This document shows, one piece after another, positions 34,374-41,452 of a DNA stretch of 41,452 nt. The notes beneath the pieces are model-generated. The model worked only from the letters and a program-made list of their open reading frames with translations, made no database searches and was not told the DNA's origin. Each line of letters begins with the position of its first letter. Position 1 is the stretch's first letter. Source of the DNA: Cacconaster sp045641345 (GTDB lineage: Bacteria > Bacteroidota > Bacteroidia > Bacteroidales > UBA932); NCBI GenBank assembly GCA_045641345.1, contig JAZUGR010000019.1, forward strand, positions 1 through 41,452. Direction: 5' to 3'. The position numbers and the translations under genes were made by a program.

Positions 34374-35642
34374 CTAAAGCTCGAAGTTAGCCTTGTAGAA
34401 AGCCTCAACCCTGTCGTCGGCAGCCTTGTGAAGAGCCTTCATTTCCTTGACGTCTATCTTGCCTGCGGCATACCACTTCGCCAGACTTGCGCGGTATGGA
34501 GGGAGTATTTCATCCTCGAGGTTGAACACCTTCTGGAGATAACCTGTGCCGTAGGGATTGACAAGCAGACCGAAGTTGAAATACTTCTTGGCGTTGTCGG
34601 GATTGTTGTCGATATTCCACGAATAAGCCCTCATCTTGAGGGTGTATCCCCAGTCTGCGAGGGGAGCGTGAACCTTCTCGTCTGCAAGGAGCATACGGGG
34701 GATGCCGTCGCAACCGCCCTTAACCCATACCGGCATGGCAACGGTGGTGCCGGGATAGCCGATTATCGTCCACATCGTGACGAGTTCCGGATTCTCACCC
34801 TTCCTTATGCCTTTTATGACCACGCTGCTGAGAGTCGTGCTGCGGGTTATGAAATCGGTGTCGTATGCCCAGCCCTCCGTTTTGGGGGTTTCACCGAGAT
34901 AGTTGACCTTCATCAGGGGATTTGCATATGAGCGGCACAGGTTCTTGAGGAAGAATTCGGGGGTCAGATCGCCTTCGGCGAGCGCCTTTTTCACCATAAG
35001 GTCGGCCTGCTCATACCTCAGCTGACCCTTGCCCTCGGTTTTGGGACGGCCGTTGAAAGAGAAGTTGCTGCGCACGAGATATCCTTCGGGAGCGACAGCG
35101 GGGTCATTGACGTCGAACTTGAAATACTGGTGGTAGTTCACCTCGAAATAGGCCACGTTGCCGGAAGCGTCCATAACGCCGAAGTTGGTTGAAAGACCTG
35201 TTCCGTCGGGCTCCTCCTCCTTGATCGTCTGCTGAAGGAGCTTTTCGAAATCATCCACGGTAACGCATCTTTCTATTGCGTACTGCATGAACATTCCGTT
35301 GTTGTATTTTCCGCCGTGCTGCTTCTCGTCAAGCTTCACGTTGTAGGACATCGTGTTCATTACGCTGAATCCCTTCTCGTTGGTTCCGGCCCAGATGGAC
35401 TTGTGCTTTTTCGCCCCTTCGTCGATGACTGCGCTGTAGGCGTACGTGTTCCTCTCCTTGTCGGCCGGAACGAAAGTCATTACGTTGGACCGCTTGCCGG
35501 CATCGCGGTTCTTCCACATCATGGGGCGGCCGTCGGGAGTTATCTTACCTGAAGCGATGACGCTCGTACAAGCGTATGAAACTGCTGTATCGGCAACAAA
35601 GAATGCCGTCAGCACAATGGCGATTGTCTTTAGTCTTTTCAT
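34374..35642 (-). CDS. Secreted Ntn hydrolase (choloylglycine hydrolase / C45 / C69-like)
   Basis: The 422-residue protein begins with a signal peptide whose predicted cut, after 'AVSYA', exposes Cys25 of 'CTSVIASGKITPDGRP'. In Ntn hydrolases this N-terminal Cys is the nucleophile, and 'MMWKNRD' supplies the conserved Asn-Arg-Asp. 'WAGTNEKGFSVMNT' and 'STNFGVMDASGNVAYFEVN' fit the fold. These enzymes cleave amides such as bile-salt conjugates, penicillin-type acyl amides or dipeptides; the substrate here cannot be told. It is first in a two-gene unit with the M14 peptidase. Upstream only a weak -7-like TAACTTTA (35673-35666) is seen. Confidence 0.82.
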   Translation of the reverse strand: MKRLKTIAIVLTAFFVADTAVSYACTSVIASGKITPDGRPMMWKNRDAGKRSNVMTFVPADKERNTYAYSAVIDEGAKKHKSIWAGTNEKGFSVMNTMSYNVKLDEKQHGGKYNNGMFMQYAIERCVTVDDFEKLLQQTIKEEEPDGTGLSTNFGVMDASGNVAYFEVNYHQYFKFDVNDPAVAPEGYLVRSNFSFNGRPKTEGKGQLRYEQADLMVKKALAEGDLTPEFFLKNLCRSYANPLMKVNYLGETPKTEGWAYDTDFITRSTTLSSVVIKGIRKGENPELVTMWTIIGYPGTTVAMPVWVKGGCDGIPRMLLADEKVHAPLADWGYTLKMRAYSWNIDNNPDNAKKYFNFGLLVNPYGTGYLQKVFNLEDEILPPYRASLAKWYAAGKIDVKEMKALHKAADDRVEAFYKANFEL

Positions 35643-35704
35643 ATCGAATCTTATGTATCAGGCTTTAAAGTTAAGAAATTTTTTTCACTTTTCTGCGAAT
35701 TGCT

Positions 35705-35712
35705 TAACTTTG
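35705..35712 (+). promoter_or_regulatory. -7 element for the tRNA pair
   Basis: TAACTTTG matches TAnnTTTG eight bases before the mature 5' end of tRNA-Ser; TTTT (35682-35685) lies at the right -33 spacing (19 bases). Transcription would start at or just before the tRNA. Confidence 0.6.
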
Positions 35713-35719
35713 CACTTTC

Positions 35720-35808
35720 GGAGAGCTGGGCGAGTGGTCTAAACCGGCGGTCTCGAAAACCGTTGTACGGGTCTCCCCGTACCGGGGGTTCGAATCCCCC
35801 GTTCTCCG
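35720..35808 (+). tRNA. tRNA-Ser (anticodon CGA)
   Basis: The cloverleaf is clear: acceptor GGAGAGC with GTTCTCC, anticodon loop CTCGAAA (anticodon CGA, codon UCG), a long variable arm (GTACGGG / CCCGTAC) typical of serine tRNAs, and T arm GGGGG-TTCGAAT-CCCCC. Position 35808 is the discriminator G; CCA is not encoded in full. tRNA-Gln follows five bases later. Confidence 0.95.
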
Positions 35809-35813
35809 CAGAT

Positions 35814-35884
35814 TGAGATATGGTGTAATGGCAGCACTAGAGATTTTGGTTCTCCCAGTCCAGGTTCGAATCCCGGTATCTCAA
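35814..35884 (+). tRNA. tRNA-Gln (anticodon TTG)
   Basis: The acceptor TGAGATA pairs with TATCTCA, and the anticodon loop TTTTGGT gives TTG (codon CAA). The T loop TTCGAAT is intact. Two A-C mismatches are seen, one closing the anticodon stem (AGAGA / TCTCC) and one in the T stem (CCAGG / CCCGG). CCA is not encoded. Confidence 0.88.
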
Positions 35885-35902
35885 CGATAACTTTTAACTG
35901 CA

Positions 35903-35936
35903 TTTGTTTTGGAACCTCCGAGTTGCAATATTTTTG
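35903..35936 (+). promoter_or_regulatory. Candidate promoter for the phosphopantetheinyl transferase-tyrS operon
   Basis: TATTTTTG (35929-35936) matches TAnnTTTG. TTTG occurs at 35903-35906 and at 35908-35911, with spacings of 22 and 17 that bracket the preferred 19. The resulting leader is about 110 bases and contains the hairpin at 36002-36033. Confidence 0.5.
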
Positions 35937-36001
35937 AAAAGGAAGAAGGCTCATCCGAGTCCTCCCCCTGCCGATTGCAGTTTTTCACAACGAACATAAA
36001 T

Positions 36002-36033
36002 CCGATATCCGCCTCCAAGCAGCGCGGATACGG
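36002..36033 (+). promoter_or_regulatory. Stable hairpin in the leader before the phosphopantetheinyl transferase gene
   Basis: CCG-A-TATCCGC (36002-36012) pairs with GCGGATA-CGG (36024-36033): ten base pairs with one bulged A and an 11-base loop, ending 19 bases before the start codon. There is no T run directly after it, so it is a leader structure or a weak terminator for upstream transcripts. Confidence 0.45.
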
Positions 36034-36052
36034 GGTCATTTCTTAACCCCTT

Positions 36053-36703
36053 ATGGCACTATACCTTACAAAAGAACTCGACAACGGCGCCAGAATCTAC
36101 CTCTGGCACATCACCGAAACGGAGCAGGAACTGCGAGAGAACAATCAGATTCCCGACGACGAGCTTGAAGAACTTTCATTTATGAAAAGCGAAGCCCGCC
36201 GCAAGGAAAAGCTCGCCGAGAGAGCCCTGCTCAACACCATCTTCAAAGACAAGGTGTATCTGGGCCACCACGACAACGGCAGGCCGTACCTCCAGAACAT
36301 GGCAATGGAGATAAGCATATCGCACACCAACGATTTCGTGGCCATCATCCTCCATCCCGACGAAGATATGGGCATCGATGTCGAGCGCCTCGACCGCGAC
36401 TTCTCCGCCGTCGAGAAGAAAGCTCTCTCCGATGAGGAGAAGGACGACCTTTCCGACCGCAACCGCACCCTCCAGCTGGCCATCTACTGGTGTGCCAAGG
36501 AAGCCATCTACAAGAGAATGTCCATCAACGGAGTGGACTTCGCGGAGCAGATAGAGTTGGAGAAGTTCACCCCACACGACGAGGGCGAAATAGAAGCCGT
36601 GTTCTGCCACAAGGACGGCACGGAGGTGGAATTCGACCTCGGCTATATGACATTCGAGGACCACGTGATGGTATGGGTTATAAATGCCGAGTACGCAGAC
36701 TGA
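36053..36703 (+). CDS. 4'-phosphopantetheinyl transferase superfamily protein
   Basis: The 216-residue protein is of Sfp type in size. Mg-binding residues Asp109 and Glu111 lie in 'GIDVERLD', and Glu150/Lys154 in 'YWCAKEAIYK', the family signature. 'AERALLNTIF', 'GRPYL' and 'SISHTNDFVA' are also typical. It transfers phosphopantetheine from CoA to a carrier protein. No polyketide or peptide synthase is in the window, so fatty-acid ACP is a likely target. tyrS starts seven bases after its stop. Confidence 0.87.
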   Translation: MALYLTKELDNGARIYLWHITETEQELRENNQIPDDELEELSFMKSEARRKEKLAERALLNTIFKDKVYLGHHDNGRPYLQNMAMEISISHTNDFVAIILHPDEDMGIDVERLDRDFSAVEKKALSDEEKDDLSDRNRTLQLAIYWCAKEAIYKRMSINGVDFAEQIELEKFTPHDEGEIEAVFCHKDGTEVEFDLGYMTFEDHVMVWVINAEYAD

Positions 36704-36710
36704 TTGAATC

Positions 36711-38000
36711 ATGAAGAATTTTGTAGAAGAACTCAGATGGAGAGGGATGATCCACGACATCACCCCCGGTACGGAAGAAGAACTTGCCAAGGGACCTATG
36801 TCGGCCTATGTGGGCATCGACCCCACGGGCGACAGCCTGCATATAGGACACCTTGTAAGTATAATGATACTCAAGCATTTCCAGTCGTGCGGCAACAAGC
36901 CGTTCGCTCTGGTGGGAGGTGCAACCGGAATGATAGGCGACCCTTCGATGAAGAGCGCCGAGCGCAATCTGCTCGATGAGGAAACCCTCTCCCACAACGT
37001 GAAATGCATCAAGGAACAGCTCGGCAGATTCCTCGATTTCAATTCCGATGCGCCCAACAAGGCGGAACTGGTGAACAATTACGACTGGATGAAGGACTAT
37101 ACTTTCATCAACTTCACGCGCGACATAGGCAAGCTGATAACGGTCAACTATATGATGAGCAAGGATTCGGTCAAGAAGCGCCTCTCCCGCGAATCCACCG
37201 AAGGGATGAGCTTCACCGAGTTCACGTATCAGCTGCTCCAGGGATACGACTTCCTCTATCTGTTCCGGCACAACGGAGTCAGGCTCCAGCTTGGCGGAGC
37301 CGACCAATGGGGCAACATAACCACGGGGACCGAGCTCATACGCCGCACTTTGGGCAAAGAGGCCTATGCCCTCACCTGCCCCCTCATCACCAAGGCCGAC
37401 GGCGGCAAGTTCGGCAAAACCGAAAAGGGCAACGTATGGCTCGACAAGGACCGCACCTCGCCTTATCAGTTCTACCAGTTCTGGCTCAACGTGAGCGATG
37501 ATGACGCCGAGCGCTATGTCAAGATATTCACTATGCTCGACCGCGACACCATAGAGCAGGCCATCGAGGCTCACCGCCAGTGCCCCGAAAGACGCGAGCT
37601 CCAGAAGCTCCTCGCCAGGGAGGTCACCGTTATGGTACACGGGGAGGCCGAATACGAAAATGCCCTCAAGGCTTCCCAGATGCTCTTCGGGAAGGCCACG
37701 GCCGACGATTTGAAAAGCCTCGACGAAAAGACTTTCCTCGCGGTGTTCGACGGAGTGCCCACTTTCGAAATCAGCAAGGCGTCGCTTCCCGGGGGTATCC
37801 TTGACATCCTGGCGGTCGGCACTTCGGTGTTCCCCTCGAAGGGAGAAGCCCGCAAGATGATCCAGGGCAACGGCTTTTCGGTAAACAAGGAGAAATTCAC
37901 CGACCCCAACGGGCAGCTCACCGAAGAAAACATCATAAACGGCAAATACATCCTTCTCCAAAAGGGCAAGAAAGATTATTACATTCTTATCGTCAAGTAA
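36711..38000 (+). CDS. tyrS: Tyrosyl-tRNA synthetase
   Basis: The 429-residue class I synthetase charges tRNA-Tyr. The HIGH motif is 'HIGH' at 44-47 ('GDSLHIGHLVS'), tyrosine-binding parts include 'GGADQWGNI', and the second ATP motif is 'KFGKT' (233-237), the normal TyrRS variant of KMSKS. An S4-like RNA-binding domain forms the C-terminus (about 350-429). Full length. rbfA follows after seven bases. Confidence 0.96.
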   Translation: MKNFVEELRWRGMIHDITPGTEEELAKGPMSAYVGIDPTGDSLHIGHLVSIMILKHFQSCGNKPFALVGGATGMIGDPSMKSAERNLLDEETLSHNVKCIKEQLGRFLDFNSDAPNKAELVNNYDWMKDYTFINFTRDIGKLITVNYMMSKDSVKKRLSRESTEGMSFTEFTYQLLQGYDFLYLFRHNGVRLQLGGADQWGNITTGTELIRRTLGKEAYALTCPLITKADGGKFGKTEKGNVWLDKDRTSPYQFYQFWLNVSDDDAERYVKIFTMLDRDTIEQAIEAHRQCPERRELQKLLAREVTVMVHGEAEYENALKASQMLFGKATADDLKSLDEKTFLAVFDGVPTFEISKASLPGGILDILAVGTSVFPSKGEARKMIQGNGFSVNKEKFTDPNGQLTEENIINGKYILLQKGKKDYYILIVK

Positions 38001-38007
38001 CAAGCAA

Positions 38008-38355
38008 ATGGAAGGACAGGAAACCACGCGCCAGAAAAAGGTGGAGCGCGAACTGCAGAGGGACCTTGCCGAAATAATCCGCAGCAAGGGGATGGCGGCA
38101 TTCGGCGGCGCCATGGTCACCGTGAGCGGGGTCAGGATAAGCCCCGACCTGGCACAGGCCAAGGTGTACGTGAGCATCTTCCCGTCGGCCAAAGCCTCTG
38201 CCGTAATGGCAATGCTTTCGGCGGATGAAAGGAAAATCAGGGGCGAACTCGGCCGTCAGGTTGCCAAGCAGCTCCGCATAGTGCCGGAGATAGAATTCTT
38301 CCTCGACGATTCGCTCGATTACGTCGAACACATCGACGAACTTCTCCGCAAATAA
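38008..38355 (+). CDS. rbfA: Ribosome-binding factor A
   Basis: The 115-residue KH-fold protein matures the 5' end of 16S rRNA in 30S assembly. 'RQKKVERELQRDLAEIIR' at the N-terminus, 'VTVSGVRISPDLAQAKVYVS' and the closing 'LRIVPEIEFFLDDSLDY' are characteristic. The last base of its stop is the first base of the next start codon. Confidence 0.94.
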   Translation: MEGQETTRQKKVERELQRDLAEIIRSKGMAAFGGAMVTVSGVRISPDLAQAKVYVSIFPSAKASAVMAMLSADERKIRGELGRQVAKQLRIVPEIEFFLDDSLDYVEHIDELLRK

Positions 38356-39611
38356 TGGACCTGCGCGGATTCATAGCCGGGCGGTATCTGTTTGCCAGAA
38401 AATCGCACAATGTCATAAACGTGATATCGCTCATATCCGCCTCCGGCATAGCAGTCGGCTGCGCGGCCCTGATTGTGATATTGTCGATATACAACGGCTT
38501 CGACTCCATCGTGCGGTCACTTTACGGCTCGCACACTCCCGATCTGCTAGTCGCCCCCGGGGAGGGCAGGACTTTCGCCGCGGAGCAGGAGCAGATTGCG
38601 GCAATCGGCGCCATCGGCGGCATCAGGGCGGTGTGCGGCACCCTTGAGGAAAATGTATACGTCACCTACGGCGACCGGCAGACGGTGGCCACGGCAAAGG
38701 GCGTGGATTCGATATATCAGGAAACGACCGGGCTGAGGGATCACGTCACCGCAGGCTCTTTCGAACTGTCGTTCGGAACTCTCAACGAAGCCGTGGTGGG
38801 ACGCACCCTGGCCATCGAACTCGGGCTGAACACCTCTTTCGTGACTCCGCTGGAGATGTGGTTCCCCTCCAGGGCAAACACCTTCTCGCTGCTCGACCCT
38901 CAGGCAAGCATTCACAAGACAAGGCTTTTCCCTTCGGGCATAGTATCCCTCGAACAGGGATTCGACAGGAAATACGTCTTTGTCCCCCTCTCCTGCCTGC
39001 AATATATAACGGAATCGGAAGGGCGCATATCCTCCCTCGAGGTATATGCCTCGGATGATATCCTCACACGCAAGGGGGTGATCGATCCCGCGGTGCAGGA
39101 AAAAGTGCAGGCGATAATGGGAGACGGTTTCTCGGTCAAGAACCTGTTCCAGCAGAACGACACGGTGTACAAGCTGCTCTCCTACGAAAAGGCGGCCATC
39201 TATGCCATCCTGCTGTTTGTGATGCTCATAATTTCGAGCAACATATTCGGCTCGCTGTCGATGCTTTATATCGAAAAGAAGGATGACGTCAGAATCCTGA
39301 AGGCCCTCGGCGCCGATGAAAAGCTCACCGGCGGCATATTCGTGAGGGAGGGATGGTTGATATCCCTTATGGGCATCGCAGTGGGAATCCTCTCGGGGCT
39401 CGCGATATGCCTGCTGCAGCAGAAAACCGGTATGGTCAAGATGCCGGGCAGTTTCATAATCGAATCCTATCCGGTGGAGGTGCGGCTCGCCGACGTTGCA
39501 ATCACTTTCGTCGGAGTGAGCCTGATAGGAGCCCTCGTATCACTTCTTGTCAGAAAACAGGTTTCTGACCATCAAAGGGTCGTTGGTGGTAAGGGCCCCG
39601 ACTCCGAGTGA
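38355..39611 (+). CDS. ABC transporter permease of LolC/LolE (FtsX/MacB) type
   Basis: The 418-residue protein has one N-terminal membrane helix (about 20-45, 'NVISLISASGIAVGCAALIV'), a large periplasmic domain, and three C-terminal helices (about 275-305, 330-355, 375-400) separated by 'KDDVRILKALGADEK', a family motif. It likely forms part of a lipoprotein-release ABC system; its ATPase is not in the window. The last 24 codons, beyond 'LVRKQ', lie in the region overlapping the convergent phosphodiesterase gene and do not look conserved. Confidence 0.87.
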   Translation: MDLRGFIAGRYLFARKSHNVINVISLISASGIAVGCAALIVILSIYNGFDSIVRSLYGSHTPDLLVAPGEGRTFAAEQEQIAAIGAIGGIRAVCGTLEENVYVTYGDRQTVATAKGVDSIYQETTGLRDHVTAGSFELSFGTLNEAVVGRTLAIELGLNTSFVTPLEMWFPSRANTFSLLDPQASIHKTRLFPSGIVSLEQGFDRKYVFVPLSCLQYITESEGRISSLEVYASDDILTRKGVIDPAVQEKVQAIMGDGFSVKNLFQQNDTVYKLLSYEKAAIYAILLFVMLIISSNIFGSLSMLYIEKKDDVRILKALGADEKLTGGIFVREGWLISLMGIAVGILSGLAICLLQQKTGMVKMPGSFIIESYPVEVRLADVAITFVGVSLIGALVSLLVRKQVSDHQRVVGGKGPDSE

Positions 39612-40328
39612 GGCCATCACACGGGCCACGGCCTCGTTGTTGACTGTCCAGGTGTTTGTGGAAATGCCAAGGTCGGCAGCCTCCCTTATCCAGTTGGAGT
39701 GGATTCTCATCACCATAAAGTGATAATCCATACCGTTGATGCCCAACTCCTTCAGCTCCTGCGGACTCAGGTCGCCGTTGAGATACTGGTTTACGAATCC
39801 GGGCGCCTCTGCGGCAATCCGGCAGCATATATGCTTGCTGAACGAGATGAAGCCGATGCGGCGGTTGTTGTACATCCTGTGCTCCTTGACCGAGGCAAGA
39901 ACTTTGTCGACCAGCAGGTCCTCCACCTCCTCGCTCTCCTGCGGCTTGAGCTCCACCACAAGCATCGTTGAGCGGCACTCGCCGGCCTGGGTGAGATATT
40001 CGTCGAAAGTGGGACGCCTCTCCCCGTTGGGCAGGAGGTCCTCTTCAAAATCAGAGAAGGGGTGGTTGCGGATACGCTTGCCGGAAATCTTGGCATCGTG
40101 GTTGACGATTATCACATTGTCGGCTGTAAGGTGAACGTCGCATTCGCTCCCCCACAGACCGGCATCCTGGGCAGCCTTGAGCGAAGCTATGGAGTTTTCG
40201 CTGAAGCCCCCTTCCTCGCAGTTCCAGAAACCGCGATGGGCGATGATTTTCACTCCGTCGGAGTTTACGGGACCGCCGCAGCCCAAGGCTGCGAAAGAAA
40301 GCATGAGGCAGAGGAGAAACTTTTTCAT
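39540..40328 (-). CDS. Glycerophosphodiester phosphodiesterase family lipoprotein
   Basis: The 262-residue protein has a lipoprotein signal (lipobox 'AALGC', Cys17). The GDPD TIM-barrel motifs are present: His31-Arg32 in 'IIAHRG', Glu62 and Asp64 in 'SECDVHLT', His77 in 'VNHD', plus 'LVVELKPQ' and the terminal 'TTNDP'. It splits deacylated phospholipid heads into glycerol 3-phosphate and an alcohol, in the periplasm. The ATG at 40328 is chosen because it starts the signal peptide; an upstream in-frame ATG at 40346 would overlap the promoter. Its 3' end overlaps the permease gene by 72 bases. Confidence 0.88.
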   Translation of the reverse strand: MKKFLLCLMLSFAALGCGGPVNSDGVKIIAHRGFWNCEEGGFSENSIASLKAAQDAGLWGSECDVHLTADNVIIVNHDAKISGKRIRNHPFSDFEEDLLPNGERRPTFDEYLTQAGECRSTMLVVELKPQESEEVEDLLVDKVLASVKEHRMYNNRRIGFISFSKHICCRIAAEAPGFVNQYLNGDLSPQELKELGINGMDYHFMVMRIHSNWIREAADLGISTNTWTVNNEAVARVMASLGVGALTTNDPLMVRNLFSDKK

Positions 40329-40346
40329 ATCCGGATTGTCTATCAA

Positions 40347-40365
40347 GCAAATTTAATAAATTTGC
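40347..40365. promoter_or_regulatory. Palindromic back-to-back promoters
   Basis: GCAAATTTA-A-TAAATTTGC is a perfect 19-base palindrome containing TAAATTTG on both strands: 40357-40364 on plus and 40355-40348 on minus. Each matches TAnnTTTG and faces its own gene (ThiL-like at 40379, phosphodiesterase at 40328). Neither side has a perfect TTTG at -33; ATTG (40335-40338) is the best on the plus side. Confidence 0.65.
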
Positions 40366-40378
40366 ATAAAGAAATGAT

Positions 40379-41377
40379 ATGCGCACAGAAATTTCGTCGA
40401 TCGGCAAGGAGGAGACCCTGAGAAGGCTCTTCGAAAACACAGGATTCGTCAACGGCAGAACCATCGCTCCCAAAGAAAAGGGGGAGTGGTGCACCTCCCA
40501 CAAGATAATGCTCGAGGGGGTTGACTTCGACCTGGTTTACAATCCCCTCAAGCATCTGGGCTACAAGGCGGCCCTCAATGCCATGGGGGAGATTTACGCC
40601 GCTTTCTTCGCGCCGGTGTCACTGTCGGTCAATCTCGGCATTTCGAGCCGCTTCTGCCTGGAAGACGTATCCCAGCTCTGGGAGGGATTCACGGCAGCGG
40701 CAAAGGAGCACGGGGTAAAACATCTCTCGCTCGACCTCAACCCTTCGCTCAACGGACTGTGCATAAGCGTGGCTGCCGCCGGAGTGCAGAAAAAGAGCAC
40801 GCTCGAAAAGCGCCCAGGAGCATCGAACATGGACCTCATCTGCCTCTCGGGCAGGGTAGGCGCCGCCTATATGGGGATGCACGTGCTTGAGAGGGAAAAG
40901 GCCGCATACAACAAGGACGGGCAGCAGCCCGACCTTTCGAAATACAAAACCATCCTGGCATCATACCTGAGCCCGGAGGTCAAACCCAACACGGTAAGCC
41001 GCTTCATCGAGAGCGGCATCCTCCCTTCGACGGGATACTTCGTGACCAGAGGACTGGGCGACGCCATAATCAGGCTCTCCCTCGAATCGGGATTCGGAGC
41101 CAAGATATACCTTGAAAAGATCCCCCTCTCGAGCGGCACCTTCTCTATGGCCGAAGAAATCGATATGGACCCGGTAACGGCGGCAATGAACGGCGGTGAC
41201 GACTATCAATTCATCTTCACCATCCCCATCGCGCAGAACGAGACTTTCCGCCACGAATTCCAGGACTACGACATAATAGGCCACCTGGCCCGCCCCGACG
41301 TGGGTGCGGTGATGGTGACCCCCGAAGGGGCCGAGATTCCCATCAGGGCCCAAGGCTACACCGCCCGCGAAGAATAG
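40379..41377 (+). CDS. ThiL-like protein (AIR synthase superfamily) with lost catalytic motifs
   Basis: The 332-residue protein aligns by eye along its whole length with Bacteroidota thiamine-monophosphate kinase: 'MRTEISSIG', 'MLEGVDFDLVYNPLKHLGYK', 'GAAYMGMHVLEREKAA', 'AMNGGDDYQFIFTIP' and a C-terminal 'IGHLARPDVG'. Several ThiL Mg/ATP residues are missing. The N-terminal GDDAAV segment is replaced by 'APKEKGEW', TTD by 'TSH' (39-41), SDIYAM by 'GEIYAA', GGDTT by 'LDLNP', and DISDGL by 'FVTRGL' (221-226). The fold seems kept but kinase activity is doubtful. A true thiL elsewhere in the genome is expected. Confidence 0.82.
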   Translation: MRTEISSIGKEETLRRLFENTGFVNGRTIAPKEKGEWCTSHKIMLEGVDFDLVYNPLKHLGYKAALNAMGEIYAAFFAPVSLSVNLGISSRFCLEDVSQLWEGFTAAAKEHGVKHLSLDLNPSLNGLCISVAAAGVQKKSTLEKRPGASNMDLICLSGRVGAAYMGMHVLEREKAAYNKDGQQPDLSKYKTILASYLSPEVKPNTVSRFIESGILPSTGYFVTRGLGDAIIRLSLESGFGAKIYLEKIPLSSGTFSMAEEIDMDPVTAAMNGGDDYQFIFTIPIAQNETFRHEFQDYDIIGHLARPDVGAVMVTPEGAEIPIRAQGYTAREE

Positions 41378-41452
41378 ACCCGCCCCACGACCGGGCATCA
41401 TACGGAAAGGGGCGTGCGGGGGTTCCGGACGGGCCGTTCTCTGTTGCGGGGG

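Noticed and set aside
35739..35954. 71-residue minus-strand reading frame across the tRNAs
   Set aside because: It is the antisense of tRNA-Ser and tRNA-Gln; this 'GERGIRTPGTGRP' type of translation is a well-known false gene.
1..41452. CRISPR arrays, insertion sequences, phage genes, rRNA genes or an origin
   Set aside because: No regularly spaced repeats, transposase or integrase motifs, terminal inverted repeats, rRNA sequence or DnaA-box cluster were seen by eye on either strand.

Overview
The window is chromosomal DNA from a GC-rich member of the Bacteroidota, most likely Bacteroidales. The evidence is a SusC/SusD pair, promoters of the TTTG / TAnnTTTG type, secreted proteins cut after Ala with Gln at +1, ATGA and TAATG overlaps inside operons, LpxK and heptose genes of a Gram-negative envelope, and Bacteroidota-like ribosomal proteins. 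The high GC by eye would fit an Alistipes/Rikenellaceae-like lineage, but that is inference. Genes are packed tightly. The only gap over 300 bases, 35643-36052, holds two tRNAs, promoter-like sites and a leader hairpin. I see nothing recognisable in the last 75 bases.

Region 1 (1-9659, minus strand) is one long operon read right to left: dusB, lpxK, a Xaa-Pro aminopeptidase, a secreted C1B cysteine peptidase, then a three-gene module of the kind abundant in Planctomycetes (DUF1549/DUF1553, DUF1501, PPC-domain protein). A consensus promoter at 18-48 fires leftwards out of the window. Region 2 (9728-13041, plus) carries a DPP5-like S9 peptidase and kbl.

Region 3 (13062-17134) is an isolated ribosomal-protein operon, rplC-rplD-rplW-rplB-rpsS-rplV-rpsC, with its own promoter, a hairpin at the start of its leader and a strong terminator. 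The usual neighbours rpsJ (before) and rplP-rpmC-rpsQ (after) are absent. Region 4 (17135-23382) starts at the last base of that terminator: aroB, a fused aroD-aroA gene and aroC, followed by a fused heptose guanylyltransferase/phosphatase and a glycosyltransferase.

Region 5 (23434-31812) is a SusC/SusD pair with no carbohydrate enzymes. A terminator and then four tightly coupled genes follow: an HPr-kinase-like P-loop protein, an S24/S26-type peptidase-like protein, a PqqD-like peptide-binding protein and an ABC exporter. This resembles a peptide-modification and export module with no visible precursor peptide. It is the best candidate here for an undescribed system.

Region 6 (31830-35642, minus) encodes a secreted M14 carboxypeptidase and a secreted Ntn hydrolase whose catalytic Cys would become the mature N-terminus. 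Region 7 holds tRNA-Ser(CGA) and tRNA-Gln(TTG), then a phosphopantetheinyl transferase, tyrS, rbfA and a LolC/E-type permease. That permease overlaps a convergent glycerophosphodiesterase gene. The diesterase gene and a ThiL-like gene diverge from a perfectly palindromic double promoter. The ThiL-like protein has lost most of the catalytic motifs of its family.
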